Below, one piece after another: positions 8,509-17,472 of a stretch of 64,000 bases of DNA. The stretch's first letter is position 1; every line of letters begins with the position of its first letter. The DNA lies in assembly GCF_004551525.1 (NCBI RefSeq), contig NZ_SATR01000019.1, positions 32,881-96,880 on the forward strand, in the 5' to 3' direction. Position numbers and translations under genes: made by a program. Origin of the DNA: Vibrio ouci. Its GTDB lineage: Bacteria; Pseudomonadota; Gammaproteobacteria; Enterobacterales; Vibrionaceae. The notes beneath the pieces are model-generated. The model had not been told where the DNA came from, searched no databases, and saw nothing but the letters and a program-made list of their open reading frames with translations.

Positions 8509-9884
8509 GAATCAACAACGGCTTATACTTACAAGCTTATGTTGTTCTCACCCTAGCGATTTGTGGCTTAGTACAATATTTATTAGGGATAGGAGCAATC
8601 TTATGGCTTCCATTCCTAGCCGCCATGGCGATGGTCATGCTGCTGTTTTTGCAAAACAACTATGAATCACCTGAGTATGATGTCCACGAAGTGTGCATTG
8701 CGGTGCTTTATATCGGTATGTGCGCTTTAGTGCTCGCCTCCACTTTTCTGCAAAGTGGCGCAAAGGTTGTCATTGTCGGCTTCAAAAATGAGCTCGCACT
8801 CTCTCTGGTGTTCTTTTGCTTACTGCTTGGGTTTATTCGAGAGTCCCAGCTCTATAGAACAGTTAAGGTCTTATACTGGGTCTTCTACGCACAGCTACCC
8901 GTGATTCTTTACCAAATCCTGATAGTGGTACCAAAACGCGTCGCCGCTCATGGTGAATTCGAAAAATGGGATTCGGTTGTCGGCACCTTTGGTGGTAACC
9001 CGATGGGCGGGGGCAACAGTGCGGCTCTCGGGCTATTTTGTTTACTGATCATGCTGTTAAAGCTCTCTGAGTTTCGCCACGGCGTGATTGGTAAGCTGAA
9101 TGCTGGGCTACATATTTGTGCCGCCTTCATTTTGTGTGTCCTTGGTGAAATCAAGTTCGTTATTCTCATTTCACCCATCCTAATGATCTTTGTTTGGCTT
9201 TCTCCTAGTTATATTCATGGCGTAAGGCAAAACGATATTAAGAAAGTACTGCTGATACTGGGGTCAATGGCGCTGCTGATTTTCCTCGCGATTCTTGTCC
9301 TGGCCGCTTCATATGCCTCGGCTTTCGATTCGGATCCAAACCAAAGCGCGTTTAAGGTTTTTTTTGACTCGCTCGACTATATTTTTGATGCGCATTACAT
9401 CCTACCGACCGGCGAGCTAGGACGTATGACGACCATTTTCTTCTGGCTAGAAAACAGCGATCTGTATGGCTGGCCGAGTGTGCTATTTGGCTACGGACTC
9501 AATGCAACCAACCATGGCAGTTCCGTTGCCCCTGGTTTCTTAAATACGGTGTTCAATGTCTTAATTGACTCAACCTCCCTAAGTATGATGCTGTGGGAGA
9601 TGGGTATTATCGGCTCAGTGCTGTTCTTAGTGGTGATCTTGTATGTTTTGAAAATCGCCATGCCGAAAGAACGCTTATCACTCGAACAATTATCGCCTCA
9701 GGATGTTCAACTACTTTCTTGGCAACCCGCGTTTATCGCGTTTTCTGTCGCTGGGCTACTCAGTCTTCCATACAGCCAGATTTTGATGTTAGTACCCATG
9801 TTGCAGTTCCAATTTTATCTATCTTTAGGCGCAAGCTTAGTTCTTCGAAAATCAGTGTTAAATATGGAAGAGGCAAAAGTATGA
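8505..9884 (+). CDS. cpsF: Polysaccharide polymerase / O-antigen ligase-like membrane protein (Wzy-like), CpsF-like
   Basis: A 459-residue polytopic membrane protein with about 10-12 segments and a large periplasmic loop in the second half (about 270-350, containing DSDPNQ and YILPTGELGRM). This layout is usual for Wzy polymerases and O-antigen ligases. It should join flipped repeat units into the long polymer. Wzy proteins share little sequence, so the call rests on topology and on its place after the flippase. It overlaps its neighbours by 4 bases at each end. Confidence 0.68.
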   Translation: MRINNGLYLQAYVVLTLAICGLVQYLLGIGAILWLPFLAAMAMVMLLFLQNNYESPEYDVHEVCIAVLYIGMCALVLASTFLQSGAKVVIVGFKNELALSLVFFCLLLGFIRESQLYRTVKVLYWVFYAQLPVILYQILIVVPKRVAAHGEFEKWDSVVGTFGGNPMGGGNSAALGLFCLLIMLLKLSEFRHGVIGKLNAGLHICAAFILCVLGEIKFVILISPILMIFVWLSPSYIHGVRQNDIKKVLLILGSMALLIFLAILVLAASYASAFDSDPNQSAFKVFFDSLDYIFDAHYILPTGELGRMTTIFFWLENSDLYGWPSVLFGYGLNATNHGSSVAPGFLNTVFNVLIDSTSLSMMLWEMGIIGSVLFLVVILYVLKIAMPKERLSLEQLSPQDVQLLSWQPAFIAFSVAGLLSLPYSQILMLVPMLQFQFYLSLGASLVLRKSVLNMEEAKV

Positions 9885-10867
9885 ATACCCTACCGAGCAT
9901 CACCGTCATCATTAAGACATTTAATGAGCAAGCGGGTATTGCCGCCACAATTCAAAGTATTAAGAAGCAACTATCTGGCTATGTACACAGTGTGATTGTC
10001 GCTGACAGTTTATCAACGGATAACACTCAGCAGATCGCCTTAGACAATGGCGCAAAAGTGGTTTCATTGATTGAAGAGCAAGACCGTTGCTGTGGCGTTG
10101 GGCACCAGCTAGGTTACTTACATAGTGAAGGTGATTACCTGCTACTGATGGACGGCGATATGACCTTAGGCGACGGTTTTATCGATAAAGCGGTAGCATT
10201 CCTAGAGTCCAACCCTAACTATGCTGGAGTCGCAGGTACGGTTGAAATGGATGAGGCGTCGAGCTACGAATTTAAATCACGCAAACAGCGTCTACACAAA
10301 ATTTACCCGCTTGGTGATTGCAGTCACCTTGGCGGTGGTGGCATGTATCGAAAAAGTGCCATCGATGAAATCGGCTATTTAACGCACCGTACGCTTCACG
10401 CCTATGAAGAAGCAGAGTTAGGTATGCGACTAAAACATGCAGGCTATATGCTACATCGTCTTGATACGCCATTCTTTTTACACACTTCTTACGATATGCC
10501 AACGTTGCAATTACTTAAATATCGCTGGAAAAGCAGATACTTATTCGCTCCTGGGGAGTTATTAAAAAGTGCATTTGGTAAAGCTCATTTCAAAGATGCG
10601 TTGGCGACAGTGCGAAACGAACTGATCTTTGCATGCTACTTACTCGGCGTTATCTCTATGGGTCTTTTTGCACCCGCGATTGTTTTTCTACTGAGTCTTG
10701 CTCCATTAGGTGCATTCTTTACCCTTAAAGCAATCAAGAACCGTTCTGTGAAAGATGCCTGCTTAAGTGTCATTAACCTATCTGTTTTTGCTGCTGGCCT
10801 AGTTCGTGGGCTTTTCTCGCCGACCAAGAACCCAACGGTACCTCCTAAAAATCGTCTAATTGAGTGA
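9881..10867 (+). CDS. cpsG: Family 2 glycosyltransferase, CpsG-like
   Basis: A 328-residue GT-A glycosyltransferase. The start is the ATG at 9881, overlapping the cpsF stop as ATGA. The same frame is open to 9593 but that part lies entirely inside cpsF. The N-terminus SITVIIKTFNEQAGI is the GT2 nucleotide-sugar strand. LLLMDGDMTLGDGF carries the DxD metal site, and AYEEAELGMRLKHAGY supplies the acceptor-side acidic motif. Two hydrophobic helices near the end (about 250-320) suggest membrane attachment. It adds one sugar of the repeat unit at the cytoplasmic face. Donor and linkage are unknown. Confidence 0.85.
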   Translation: MNTLPSITVIIKTFNEQAGIAATIQSIKKQLSGYVHSVIVADSLSTDNTQQIALDNGAKVVSLIEEQDRCCGVGHQLGYLHSEGDYLLLMDGDMTLGDGFIDKAVAFLESNPNYAGVAGTVEMDEASSYEFKSRKQRLHKIYPLGDCSHLGGGGMYRKSAIDEIGYLTHRTLHAYEEAELGMRLKHAGYMLHRLDTPFFLHTSYDMPTLQLLKYRWKSRYLFAPGELLKSAFGKAHFKDALATVRNELIFACYLLGVISMGLFAPAIVFLLSLAPLGAFFTLKAIKNRSVKDACLSVINLSVFAAGLVRGLFSPTKNPTVPPKNRLIE

Positions 10868-10877
10868 GATTCATCAC

Positions 10878-12080
10878 ATGAAAGTACTGGTTGTTAATAA
10901 ATTCTTCTTTCTCAAAGGCGGTGCTGAGACTGTCTTTTTCCAAGAACGAGAAATGCTGCAAGACATTGGTATCAGCGTTATTGATTTCTCTATGGCGCAC
11001 GAGAAAAACTTCGTATCCCAATACGAAGCGTTCTTTGTCGACAACATTGACTATCACTCAAAACCCAGCGCACTTGATGCATTGAAGACCGCGTTTCGCT
11101 TTATTCATAATAATGAGGCGTGTAAAAAGCTTGCGGCTCTTATCTCACAAGAAAAACCAGATATTGTTCATTTCCACAATATCTATCACCAGTTAACACC
11201 TTCTATCATCAAGGTGGCTAAAGCGGCCGGGTGTAAAACCGTATTAACCGCGCACGATACAAAAATCGCCTGCCCTAGCTACACCATGTACCGTGATGGC
11301 CATACGTGTGAAGACTGCTTGCAGGGTAGCGTTTTCAATGCATTTAAAAACCGCTGTTATGACGGTTCACTATTCAAAAGTGGGCTACTGACGGCGGAAG
11401 CGATTTATCAATCACTGGCGAAAAACTATCAAGCACTCGACGTGATTGTTTCCCCGAGCCAGTTTTTAGCCAATATCATCAAGCAGAAACTGCCTAATAA
11501 CCGAATTGAAGTCATTGTTAACGGCATCGATGAAAACGTCGATATGACAAACATCAACGATGAAGGGTACTTCTTATACCTGGGTCGACTGAGCAAAGAA
11601 AAAGGTGTTGAAACAATGGCAAAGGCCCACCAGCTTTGTTCGCAATCAATGCCTTTAAAAGTCGCCGGTGTCGGCCCTCTGACTGAAGAGCTCACTGAAA
11701 ATTACCCGAATGTAGAACTACTAGGTTTTCAAAGCGGTGAAGCACTACACAAATTAATTCGTGAGGCTAGCGCCATTATTGTGCCTTCTGAGTGCTATGA
11801 AAACTGCTCAATGTCGGTGCTAGAAGCGATGGCTTATGGCAAACCGATCATTGGCGCTAATATCGGCGGTATTCCAGAGCAGGTTCGAGACAATGTTGAA
11901 GGGCGGTTGTTTGAAGCAGGCAACTCAGAGTCATTGGCGCAAGTGATGGATGAGATGTCTCAATCAAGCACCGAAAGAGAGGCGCTAGGTAAATTTGCTC
12001 GTAAGCGCTTAGTTGACACCTACTCTTTAACGTCTCACCACCAAAAACTGATTTCACTTTATAAAGAATTACTGGGGTAA
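10878..12080 (+). CDS. cpsH: Family 4 glycosyltransferase, CpsH-like
   Basis: A 400-residue GT-B fold glycosyltransferase. I chose the ATG at 10878 (MKVLVVNKFFF) with GAGTGAG about 10 bases upstream. The frame could also open at a TTG at 10860, inside the previous gene. The N-terminal domain has the FFLKGGAETV glycine loop. A four-cysteine cluster (ACPSYT, CEDC and NRC) is common in GT4 enzymes of this type. The C-terminal domain has LGRLSKEKGVE and PSECYENCSMSVLEAMAYGKP, the E-x7-E donor site. The product adds a sugar to the growing repeat unit. Confidence 0.85.
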   Translation: MKVLVVNKFFFLKGGAETVFFQEREMLQDIGISVIDFSMAHEKNFVSQYEAFFVDNIDYHSKPSALDALKTAFRFIHNNEACKKLAALISQEKPDIVHFHNIYHQLTPSIIKVAKAAGCKTVLTAHDTKIACPSYTMYRDGHTCEDCLQGSVFNAFKNRCYDGSLFKSGLLTAEAIYQSLAKNYQALDVIVSPSQFLANIIKQKLPNNRIEVIVNGIDENVDMTNINDEGYFLYLGRLSKEKGVETMAKAHQLCSQSMPLKVAGVGPLTEELTENYPNVELLGFQSGEALHKLIREASAIIVPSECYENCSMSVLEAMAYGKPIIGANIGGIPEQVRDNVEGRLFEAGNSESLAQVMDEMSQSSTEREALGKFARKRLVDTYSLTSHHQKLISLYKELLG

Positions 12081-13186
12081 TGAACATGAAAGTAACCGTT
12101 ATTGGCACACGAGGTATCCCAGACGTATTAGGTGGCGTAGAGACTCATTGTCAGCACTTATACCCATTGATTGTTGAACAGGGTGTTGATGTTTGTGTCA
12201 CTGCTCGCTCGCCATATGTTGATTACAAGAAGTCTGAGTACAAAGGTGTGGCTACACGCTCTATTTGGGCACCAAAAAAGAAATCACTTGAAGCAATCAT
12301 CCATTCTACCCTAGCTTCTTTTTCGACTCTATTTGATGGCTCTGACATTGTCCATGTCCACGCGATTGGCCCTGGTTTGGTCGCGCCACTGCTGCGCCTA
12401 CTGGGTAAAAAAGTGGTCTTTACTCATCATGGGCCAGACTATGAGCGTGAAAAATGGGGCAAGCTCGCTAAAACAATCCTCAAGCTAGGTGAGCGTTTCG
12501 CGGTTCGCTGGTCTAATGAAGTAATTGTTATCTCTGAAGTGATCAACGATTTGATTAAGGAAAAGTATCAGCGTTACGATGCTAACCTTATCTACAACGG
12601 CGTGCTGCCTGCCAATAAATATGATGACTCCACTATCACTCAAACTTTATCTCAACATGGGTTAACCGCAGGTAACTACATCGTCGGTGTCGGCCGCTTT
12701 GTTGAGGAGAAAGGCTTTCACGATCTGATTGAAGCATACAAAGCGAGTGATGTAGAGATGCCACTAGTTTTGGTTGGCGATACCGACCACGAAACGCCAT
12801 ACAGCGCAAAGTTGAAAAAGCTTGCTAAAGAGACGCCAAACGTCATTTTGACCGGTTTTGTTAAAGGGGATGAGCTGCAGATTTTATTCTCTCAAACCAG
12901 TTTATTTGTTATGCCTTCTTACCATGAAGGATTACCCATTGCGCTACTTGAGGCCCTTTCCTACAGCCTGCCTGTCGTAGTTAGTGACATTGCTCCAAAC
13001 AAGGAGGTGCAACTGAATGACAACTGTTATTTCCCGGTCAAAAGTGTTGCCGCTATTACTAAAGCTATCAATAAGCGTTGTAGACTGGATTCGCAAGATT
13101 ACAGCGAATATTTAGCGAAGTACGATTGGCATAAAATTGCGTCGCAAACCGTCGACACCTATAATCGAATACTTCGTACCAAATAA
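12080..13186 (+). CDS. cpsI: Family 4 glycosyltransferase, CpsI-like
   Basis: A 368-residue GT-B glycosyltransferase. MKVTVIGTRGIPDVLGGVET is the typical N-terminal glycine-rich loop of GT4 enzymes in capsule clusters. GRFVEEKGFHDL and SYHEGLPIALLEALSYSLP form the C-terminal donor site. The start overlaps the cpsH stop by one base. A second in-frame ATG six bases on (12086) is equally possible. It is one of three glycosyltransferases in the operon, so the repeat unit probably has about four sugars including the priming sugar. That count is inference. Confidence 0.85.
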   Translation: MNMKVTVIGTRGIPDVLGGVETHCQHLYPLIVEQGVDVCVTARSPYVDYKKSEYKGVATRSIWAPKKKSLEAIIHSTLASFSTLFDGSDIVHVHAIGPGLVAPLLRLLGKKVVFTHHGPDYEREKWGKLAKTILKLGERFAVRWSNEVIVISEVINDLIKEKYQRYDANLIYNGVLPANKYDDSTITQTLSQHGLTAGNYIVGVGRFVEEKGFHDLIEAYKASDVEMPLVLVGDTDHETPYSAKLKKLAKETPNVILTGFVKGDELQILFSQTSLFVMPSYHEGLPIALLEALSYSLPVVVSDIAPNKEVQLNDNCYFPVKSVAAITKAINKRCRLDSQDYSEYLAKYDWHKIASQTVDTYNRILRTK

Positions 13187-13204
13187 TAGAAGTCCTCAGT
13201 AAAG

Positions 13205-13603
13205 ATGTCTAAGCAGGAAAAACAAAGTAGAGCAGTACAGCAGTTTTATACGTTGCTCGATAAAGATACCCAAGATAACCTTACTCAAGAGCAGAAAGAA
13301 GCGATTGAGCAAGCGTTAAATACGGTCAGCCTTGTCAACAGGCAGCCTGTTGATATTCGTAAGAGCTTTCCGTTTTTTGGTAAACGTTACTTCTTTGTGT
13401 TCCTTGCTGGTAAAGACCGACGTCGCCTACCTAGAGACAAGTTCTCTCTCTCAGAGTACTTGGTGCTTGTTATGGTAGTGCTACTCATATTGTCCATGGC
13501 TTCGCTTTCTGTTCTTGCACTCTATTTATTAAAGTCCGCCGTCGGAATCGACATATTCCAAGATTTCTCCTTCGGCATATGGGACTGGTTTAAAAGTTTG
13601 TAG
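13205..13603 (+). CDS. Small membrane protein of the capsule operon, CpsJ-like
   Basis: A 132-residue protein with a charged, glutamine-rich N-terminal half (KQEKQSRAVQQF, LTQEQKEAIEQAL). One strong hydrophobic helix follows (about 82-105, LVLVMVVLLILSMASLSVLAL), then a short aromatic tail (SFGIWDWFKSL). There is no catalytic motif. It lies 18 bases after cpsI and 12 bases before the DUF4832 gene, and occupies the position of cpsJ in V. parahaemolyticus, whose role I do not know. It could anchor or regulate the synthesis complex. Confidence 0.7.
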   Translation: MSKQEKQSRAVQQFYTLLDKDTQDNLTQEQKEAIEQALNTVSLVNRQPVDIRKSFPFFGKRYFFVFLAGKDRRRLPRDKFSLSEYLVLVMVVLLILSMASLSVLALYLLKSAVGIDIFQDFSFGIWDWFKSL

Positions 13604-13615
13604 GTAAAGAAATTT

Positions 13616-15040
13616 ATGAAGAAAAAGCGCCTCAGCACACTCGTGCTGACTTGCCTTGTTAGCGGAGTATCCATTGCTCCGTTTGCAATGGCAAATCAAG
13701 ACCTTAATGTCCAATACCCCAAAGAAATTGACTCTATTATCGTTAACCCCGGTGTCGGGATTGAAGCCTTCCATAATGGCTGGGGCAGCCAACTCACTTC
13801 AGAGCAATACCCAGAGACCGGCATTGACTACTATCGCTTCTATTGGAATGAGATAGAACCGCAAGAAGGTCAGTTCAATTTCGAGATGATTGATTCGCTA
13901 TTTAAGATGAACCAATCCCTACCAGAACCTCGCCACATCGCCTTACGTTTCATGACTATGGATGAGCCTTATTCTGGCACTAAAATTCCTAATTGGCTGG
14001 TTGATAAAGGCATAAAAGGTAAATGGGTTTCAAATGGCAAAACATTCGTCCCTGATCTCGACGACCCAACCTATCTCCATTATGTAAAGACGCTCCTAAA
14101 TGCACTGGGGCAGCGTTATGACAGCAACAAGCATCTCGCCCACGTTGACATCGGTATGGCTGGTTCGTGGGGTGAGTGGCACAACAGCAACTTCTCAGAG
14201 CTACCTCCGCTCAATGAGCGCTACTCTGATGAGCAATTAAATTACATCGTCGACTTGCATTTCCAAGCCTTCCCTAAAACCCAAAAGATCATGCTTATCA
14301 ATGCTGGTGAACCCTTGGCTTACGCGGTAGGAAAAGGGGCTGGCTGGCGAGCAGATTGTCTCGGTGATTGGCATCATTTTTCAAACACGTGGAGTCATAT
14401 GGATGATGACTACCCATATAGAATCGGTCAAGCTGAACGAACAGCGACAAACTTCGACAACGCTTGGAAACACGCGCCCGTAAGCTTTGAAATATGCGGC
14501 AATATGCAAGGGTGGTTAAACGATCAAAAATATACACGTGAAGAAGTCAAAGCAACCTTTGACTGGGCACTCGAGAACCACGCTAGTAGCATTAACTTAA
14601 AGTCATTGGAGGTTCCTGCTGAGTACCGTGACATCGTTGATAATGCGATGAAAAAACTTGGCTTCCGCTTTCGAGTGAATAAGATTCAGCACCCATACTC
14701 AATCAATCAAAATGAAACCTTGGTGATTGAAAGCGAATTTATTAATGAGGGCGTCTCGCCAACTTATCAACCATACTTTGTACACTATCGACTTGTCTCT
14801 AGCAAAGGCGTAGTCATCCCGCTTGGCAAAGACTCACAAAATACGGAAAAGTGGCTACCAGGTACACATGTTTCTAAGATCAGCAAACTTCTTCCAAGCG
14901 AGCTTCAAGCAGGCACTTATTCTATTGAAATTACCTTGCTTAATGATTGTGGCGAAGAAGGTCTAACACTTGCGAATGAAGGACAACAACAAGACGGTTG
15001 GTACCGACTGTCTGAGATTGAAGTCCGCAGTGCAAACTAA
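13616..15040 (+). CDS. Secreted DUF4832 (glycoside-hydrolase-like) protein closing the capsule operon
   Basis: A 474-residue exported protein. The signal peptide is MKKKRLSTLV...IAPFAMA (about 26 residues). The mature part starts with NPGVGIEAFHNGW and has YYRFYWNEIEPQEGQFNFE, which resembles the beta-strand/acid pattern of TIM-barrel glycoside hydrolases. GMAGSWGEWHNSN follows, then a C-terminal beta-sandwich (about 350-474). This is the DUF4832 family arrangement. It begins 12 bases after the previous gene, so it is very probably transcribed with cps and may trim, modify or bind the exported polymer. No activity is established here. A candidate acid is the Glu in GEWH. Confidence 0.72.
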   Translation: MKKKRLSTLVLTCLVSGVSIAPFAMANQDLNVQYPKEIDSIIVNPGVGIEAFHNGWGSQLTSEQYPETGIDYYRFYWNEIEPQEGQFNFEMIDSLFKMNQSLPEPRHIALRFMTMDEPYSGTKIPNWLVDKGIKGKWVSNGKTFVPDLDDPTYLHYVKTLLNALGQRYDSNKHLAHVDIGMAGSWGEWHNSNFSELPPLNERYSDEQLNYIVDLHFQAFPKTQKIMLINAGEPLAYAVGKGAGWRADCLGDWHHFSNTWSHMDDDYPYRIGQAERTATNFDNAWKHAPVSFEICGNMQGWLNDQKYTREEVKATFDWALENHASSINLKSLEVPAEYRDIVDNAMKKLGFRFRVNKIQHPYSINQNETLVIESEFINEGVSPTYQPYFVHYRLVSSKGVVIPLGKDSQNTEKWLPGTHVSKISKLLPSELQAGTYSIEITLLNDCGEEGLTLANEGQQQDGWYRLSEIEVRSAN

Positions 15041-15589
15041 TCAAACCGCGAATTAAGCGCTCTCCCCTATATCTTATTACGCAATTTTATCTGAATAGGT
15101 ATAGGGGAATCACTCCACACAGCACCTCATTCCTCTCTATAACCAAAAGAAGATCCTCAAAACGTGATCAAAAATCGATTCATTTCTTAAAATAAAGGCG
15201 GGACATTGCCTAATCCTAACCTCTAGCCTCATACCACAGCCTTTATGTTCACTTTTTTGGTAGCTAAATCGATCTTTGTCACCTTGACAATGAAACCTAA
15301 CCAATGAGCTTACACAAATAACGTGCTTCAAGTATTTTCTTTCGCGAATTAAGCTTGATGATTTCTTAAAGTCAATACGATCCTCGCCCAACAAAAACCA
15401 GTTTATTACGCCAGAAAGCCTCCCTTTCACAGCAAATTTAGCCCTTATTAATTTTACTAGCAGAATAAGATATTAGCCCTTACAATCCTGCCGCATAAAA
15501 ATTACAAAATTAATACAACCTCTACTCACTCCCTACAAGTAAAGTAAAGTAGAGTCAGCCCTCAAAAACGTGAAAGGTCCCCGAATACA
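15041..15589. other. Intergenic region before GAPDH; weak inverted repeat, no gene seen
   Basis: About 550 bases without a convincing gene. Just after the capsule operon lies an inverted repeat, TCCCCTATA (15063-15071) with TATAGGGGA (15100-15108), loop ~28 bases and no T run, a poor terminator. The motif GCGAATTAAGC occurs twice (near 15049 and 15345). The last ~100 bases are AT-rich and should hold the gap promoter. A 97-codon minus-strand frame here has no recognisable protein features. Confidence 0.4.
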
Positions 15590-17026
15590 ATGAGCCCAGA
15601 GAAACACCTCTTAGATTGGCAAACGAGCCAAACGATTGCGGAAACTATCTCTCCACTTCTTGGTCAACTGTACCGTCATAAAGGCGTCGAAGTATTACTT
15701 TTTGGTAAAACGCTGGTCAACGCAGCAACTATCGATATCATCAAAACTCACCGTTTAGCTCGCCGTTACACTGGCACTGCACTTACTCCAGAACAAACTC
15801 TTCCTCTAATTAAAGCTCTGGCTGAAATGGAACTTTCTCCATGTCGTATCGACATCGGTCAATTAGCTCACCAGTTCTGGCAAGGTCGCGATGACGACCA
15901 CGGTGTGAAAGACTTTTTACACACTTCTCTAATGGGTGCGATGAACGGTGAAACCGTCTCTGAACCACGCGATGTTGTCCTTTACGGCTTCGGTCGTATC
16001 GGTCGTCTACTCACGCGCCTATTAGTTGAGAAATCAGGCCCAGGTTACCCACTACGCTTACGTGCGGTTGTTGTACGCGGCGGCAAAAAAGGTGACTTAG
16101 AAAAACGCGCAAGCCTACTACGCCGTGACTCTGTGCATGGCCAATTCAACGGCAGCATCATTGTCGATGAAGAGCGCAAAGCAATCATTGCGAACGGTAA
16201 CTACATCCAGTTCATCTACGCGAACAAGCCAGAAGAAGTGGATTACACAAGCTTTGGTATCAACAACGCTCTGGTTGTCGATAACACTGGCGTTTGGCGT
16301 GATGCTGACGGCCTTGCTCAGCACCTTGAATGTAAAGGCGCAGAGAAAGTTCTACTGACTGCACCTGGTAAAGGTGACATTAAGAACGTGGTATTTGGCG
16401 TGAATGACAACGTTATTGAAGCAGAAGATCGCATCGTGTCAGCAGCAAGCTGTACGACCAATGCCATCACTCCTGTACTGAAAGCGGTTAACGATAAGTT
16501 CGGTGTTATCTCTGGTCATATCGAAACCGTTCACTCTTTCACTAACGACCAAAACCTGATTGATAACTTCCATTCAGGCGAGCGTCGTGGCCGTAGTGCA
16601 TCGTTGAACATGGTTCTGACTGAAACAGGTGCAGCTAAAGCAGTAGCGAAAGCGCTTCCTGAACTGGCTGGAAAGCTAACAGGTAACGCGATTCGAGTTC
16701 CAACTCCTAACGTTTCAATGGCAATCGCTAACTTGAACTTAGAAAACGGTACCGATAAAGACGAACTAAATGCTTACCTACGCGAAATGGCGCTAACGTC
16801 AGAGCTGTCTGCACAAATTGACTACACAGAATCGACTGAGATTGTTTCTACTGACCTAGTAGGCTCTCGCTTCGCTGGTGTTGTTGATGGCGCTGCAACT
16901 ATCGCTCAAGACAATCGCTGTGTTCTTTACATCTGGTATGACAATGAATTTGGTTACAGCTGCCAAGTGGTACATTGTATGGAACAGATGATGGGCGTTC
17001 GCTTCAAAACGTACCCAACTAAATAA
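15590..17026 (+). CDS. gap: Glyceraldehyde-3-phosphate dehydrogenase, long form
   Basis: A 478-residue GAPDH, about 140 residues longer than the usual glycolytic enzyme because of an N-terminal extension before the NAD fold. The nucleotide-binding motif YGFGRIGR is at 132-139. The catalytic cysteine is C288 in SAASCTTN. The end has WYDNEFGYSCQVV. It interconverts glyceraldehyde-3-phosphate and 1,3-bisphosphoglycerate. The long form is a second GAPDH in vibrios, Shewanella and pseudomonads and is often tied to gluconeogenic growth (family knowledge). An AAAGG ribosome site lies ahead of the ATG. The gene is monocistronic, with hairpins after the stop. Confidence 0.92.
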   Translation: MSPEKHLLDWQTSQTIAETISPLLGQLYRHKGVEVLLFGKTLVNAATIDIIKTHRLARRYTGTALTPEQTLPLIKALAEMELSPCRIDIGQLAHQFWQGRDDDHGVKDFLHTSLMGAMNGETVSEPRDVVLYGFGRIGRLLTRLLVEKSGPGYPLRLRAVVVRGGKKGDLEKRASLLRRDSVHGQFNGSIIVDEERKAIIANGNYIQFIYANKPEEVDYTSFGINNALVVDNTGVWRDADGLAQHLECKGAEKVLLTAPGKGDIKNVVFGVNDNVIEAEDRIVSAASCTTNAITPVLKAVNDKFGVISGHIETVHSFTNDQNLIDNFHSGERRGRSASLNMVLTETGAAKAVAKALPELAGKLTGNAIRVPTPNVSMAIANLNLENGTDKDELNAYLREMALTSELSAQIDYTESTEIVSTDLVGSRFAGVVDGAATIAQDNRCVLYIWYDNEFGYSCQVVHCMEQMMGVRFKTYPTK

Positions 17027-17035
17027 CCGAATATC

Positions 17036-17057
17036 GCTCCTGACTTCGGTCGGGAGC
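17036..17057 (+). terminator. Hairpin after gap
   Basis: GCTCCTGAC / GTCGGGAGC stem with a stable TTCG tetraloop, 10 bases after the stop. There is no T run, so it is probably an RNA-stabilising hairpin ahead of the true terminator at 17101. Confidence 0.6.
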
Positions 17058-17100
17058 AAAGCTCCACAACACCTATACTTATTATAATCCCCCTTTGTTT

Positions 17101-17131
17101 GCCACTTTCACTCGCTGAAAGTGGCTTTTTT
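17101..17131 (+). terminator. Intrinsic terminator after gap
   Basis: Perfect 10-bp stem GCCACTTTCA / TGAAAGTGGC, 5-base loop, followed by T6. Confidence 0.9.
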
Positions 17132-17239
17132 GATCGCGTATCCGTCATCAATAAACAATTTCCCTCGCTTTGATATCTCGTTCATGTTCGATTCATTTAC
17201 TAGCGGGTATTCTAACTACATAACTAAGAGGTATTGATT

Positions 17240-17452
17240 ATGAATAGAGTAATTTCAGGTATTTTCGCCCTTTTCATTGGTATGTTTACCTTGGTATTTA
17301 CCTTGATACTTGCGATTCCATTGACCATCGCAGCACTCATCACAGGTAAAAAGATTGAGAAATCTCTAAAGATGAATCGTTCACCTTTTTCAGCTCAGCA
17401 GTCATCTAAAGCTTCTGTGCTTGAGGGTGAATATGAAGACGTATCAAAATAA
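17240..17452 (+). CDS. Small one/two-segment membrane protein, unknown function
   Basis: A 70-residue protein starting at the ATG at 17240 with AAGAGG 8-14 bases upstream. A TTG six bases earlier is less likely. Residues ~4-37 are hydrophobic (GIFALFIGMFTLVFTLILAIPLTIAALI), long enough for one long or two short membrane passes. A basic and then polar cytoplasmic-type tail follows (KKIEKSLKMNR, LEGEYEDVSK). I do not recognise it. It precedes a lipoprotein hydrolase by 20 bases and may be co-transcribed with it. Confidence 0.72.
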   Translation: MNRVISGIFALFIGMFTLVFTLILAIPLTIAALITGKKIEKSLKMNRSPFSAQQSSKASVLEGEYEDVSK

Positions 17453-17472
17453 GAAGAAAAATCGACTATATA

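Noticed and set aside
9593..9880. Longer start for the CpsG-like glycosyltransferase
   Set aside because: The extra 96 codons lie wholly inside cpsF in another frame. The GT2 fold begins right after the ATG at 9881, which overlaps the cpsF stop as ATGA.
15137..15430. 97-codon minus-strand ORF upstream of gap
   Set aside because: No ribosome site and no domain pattern. It lies in the AT-rich promoter and leader region of gap, so it is probably a chance frame.
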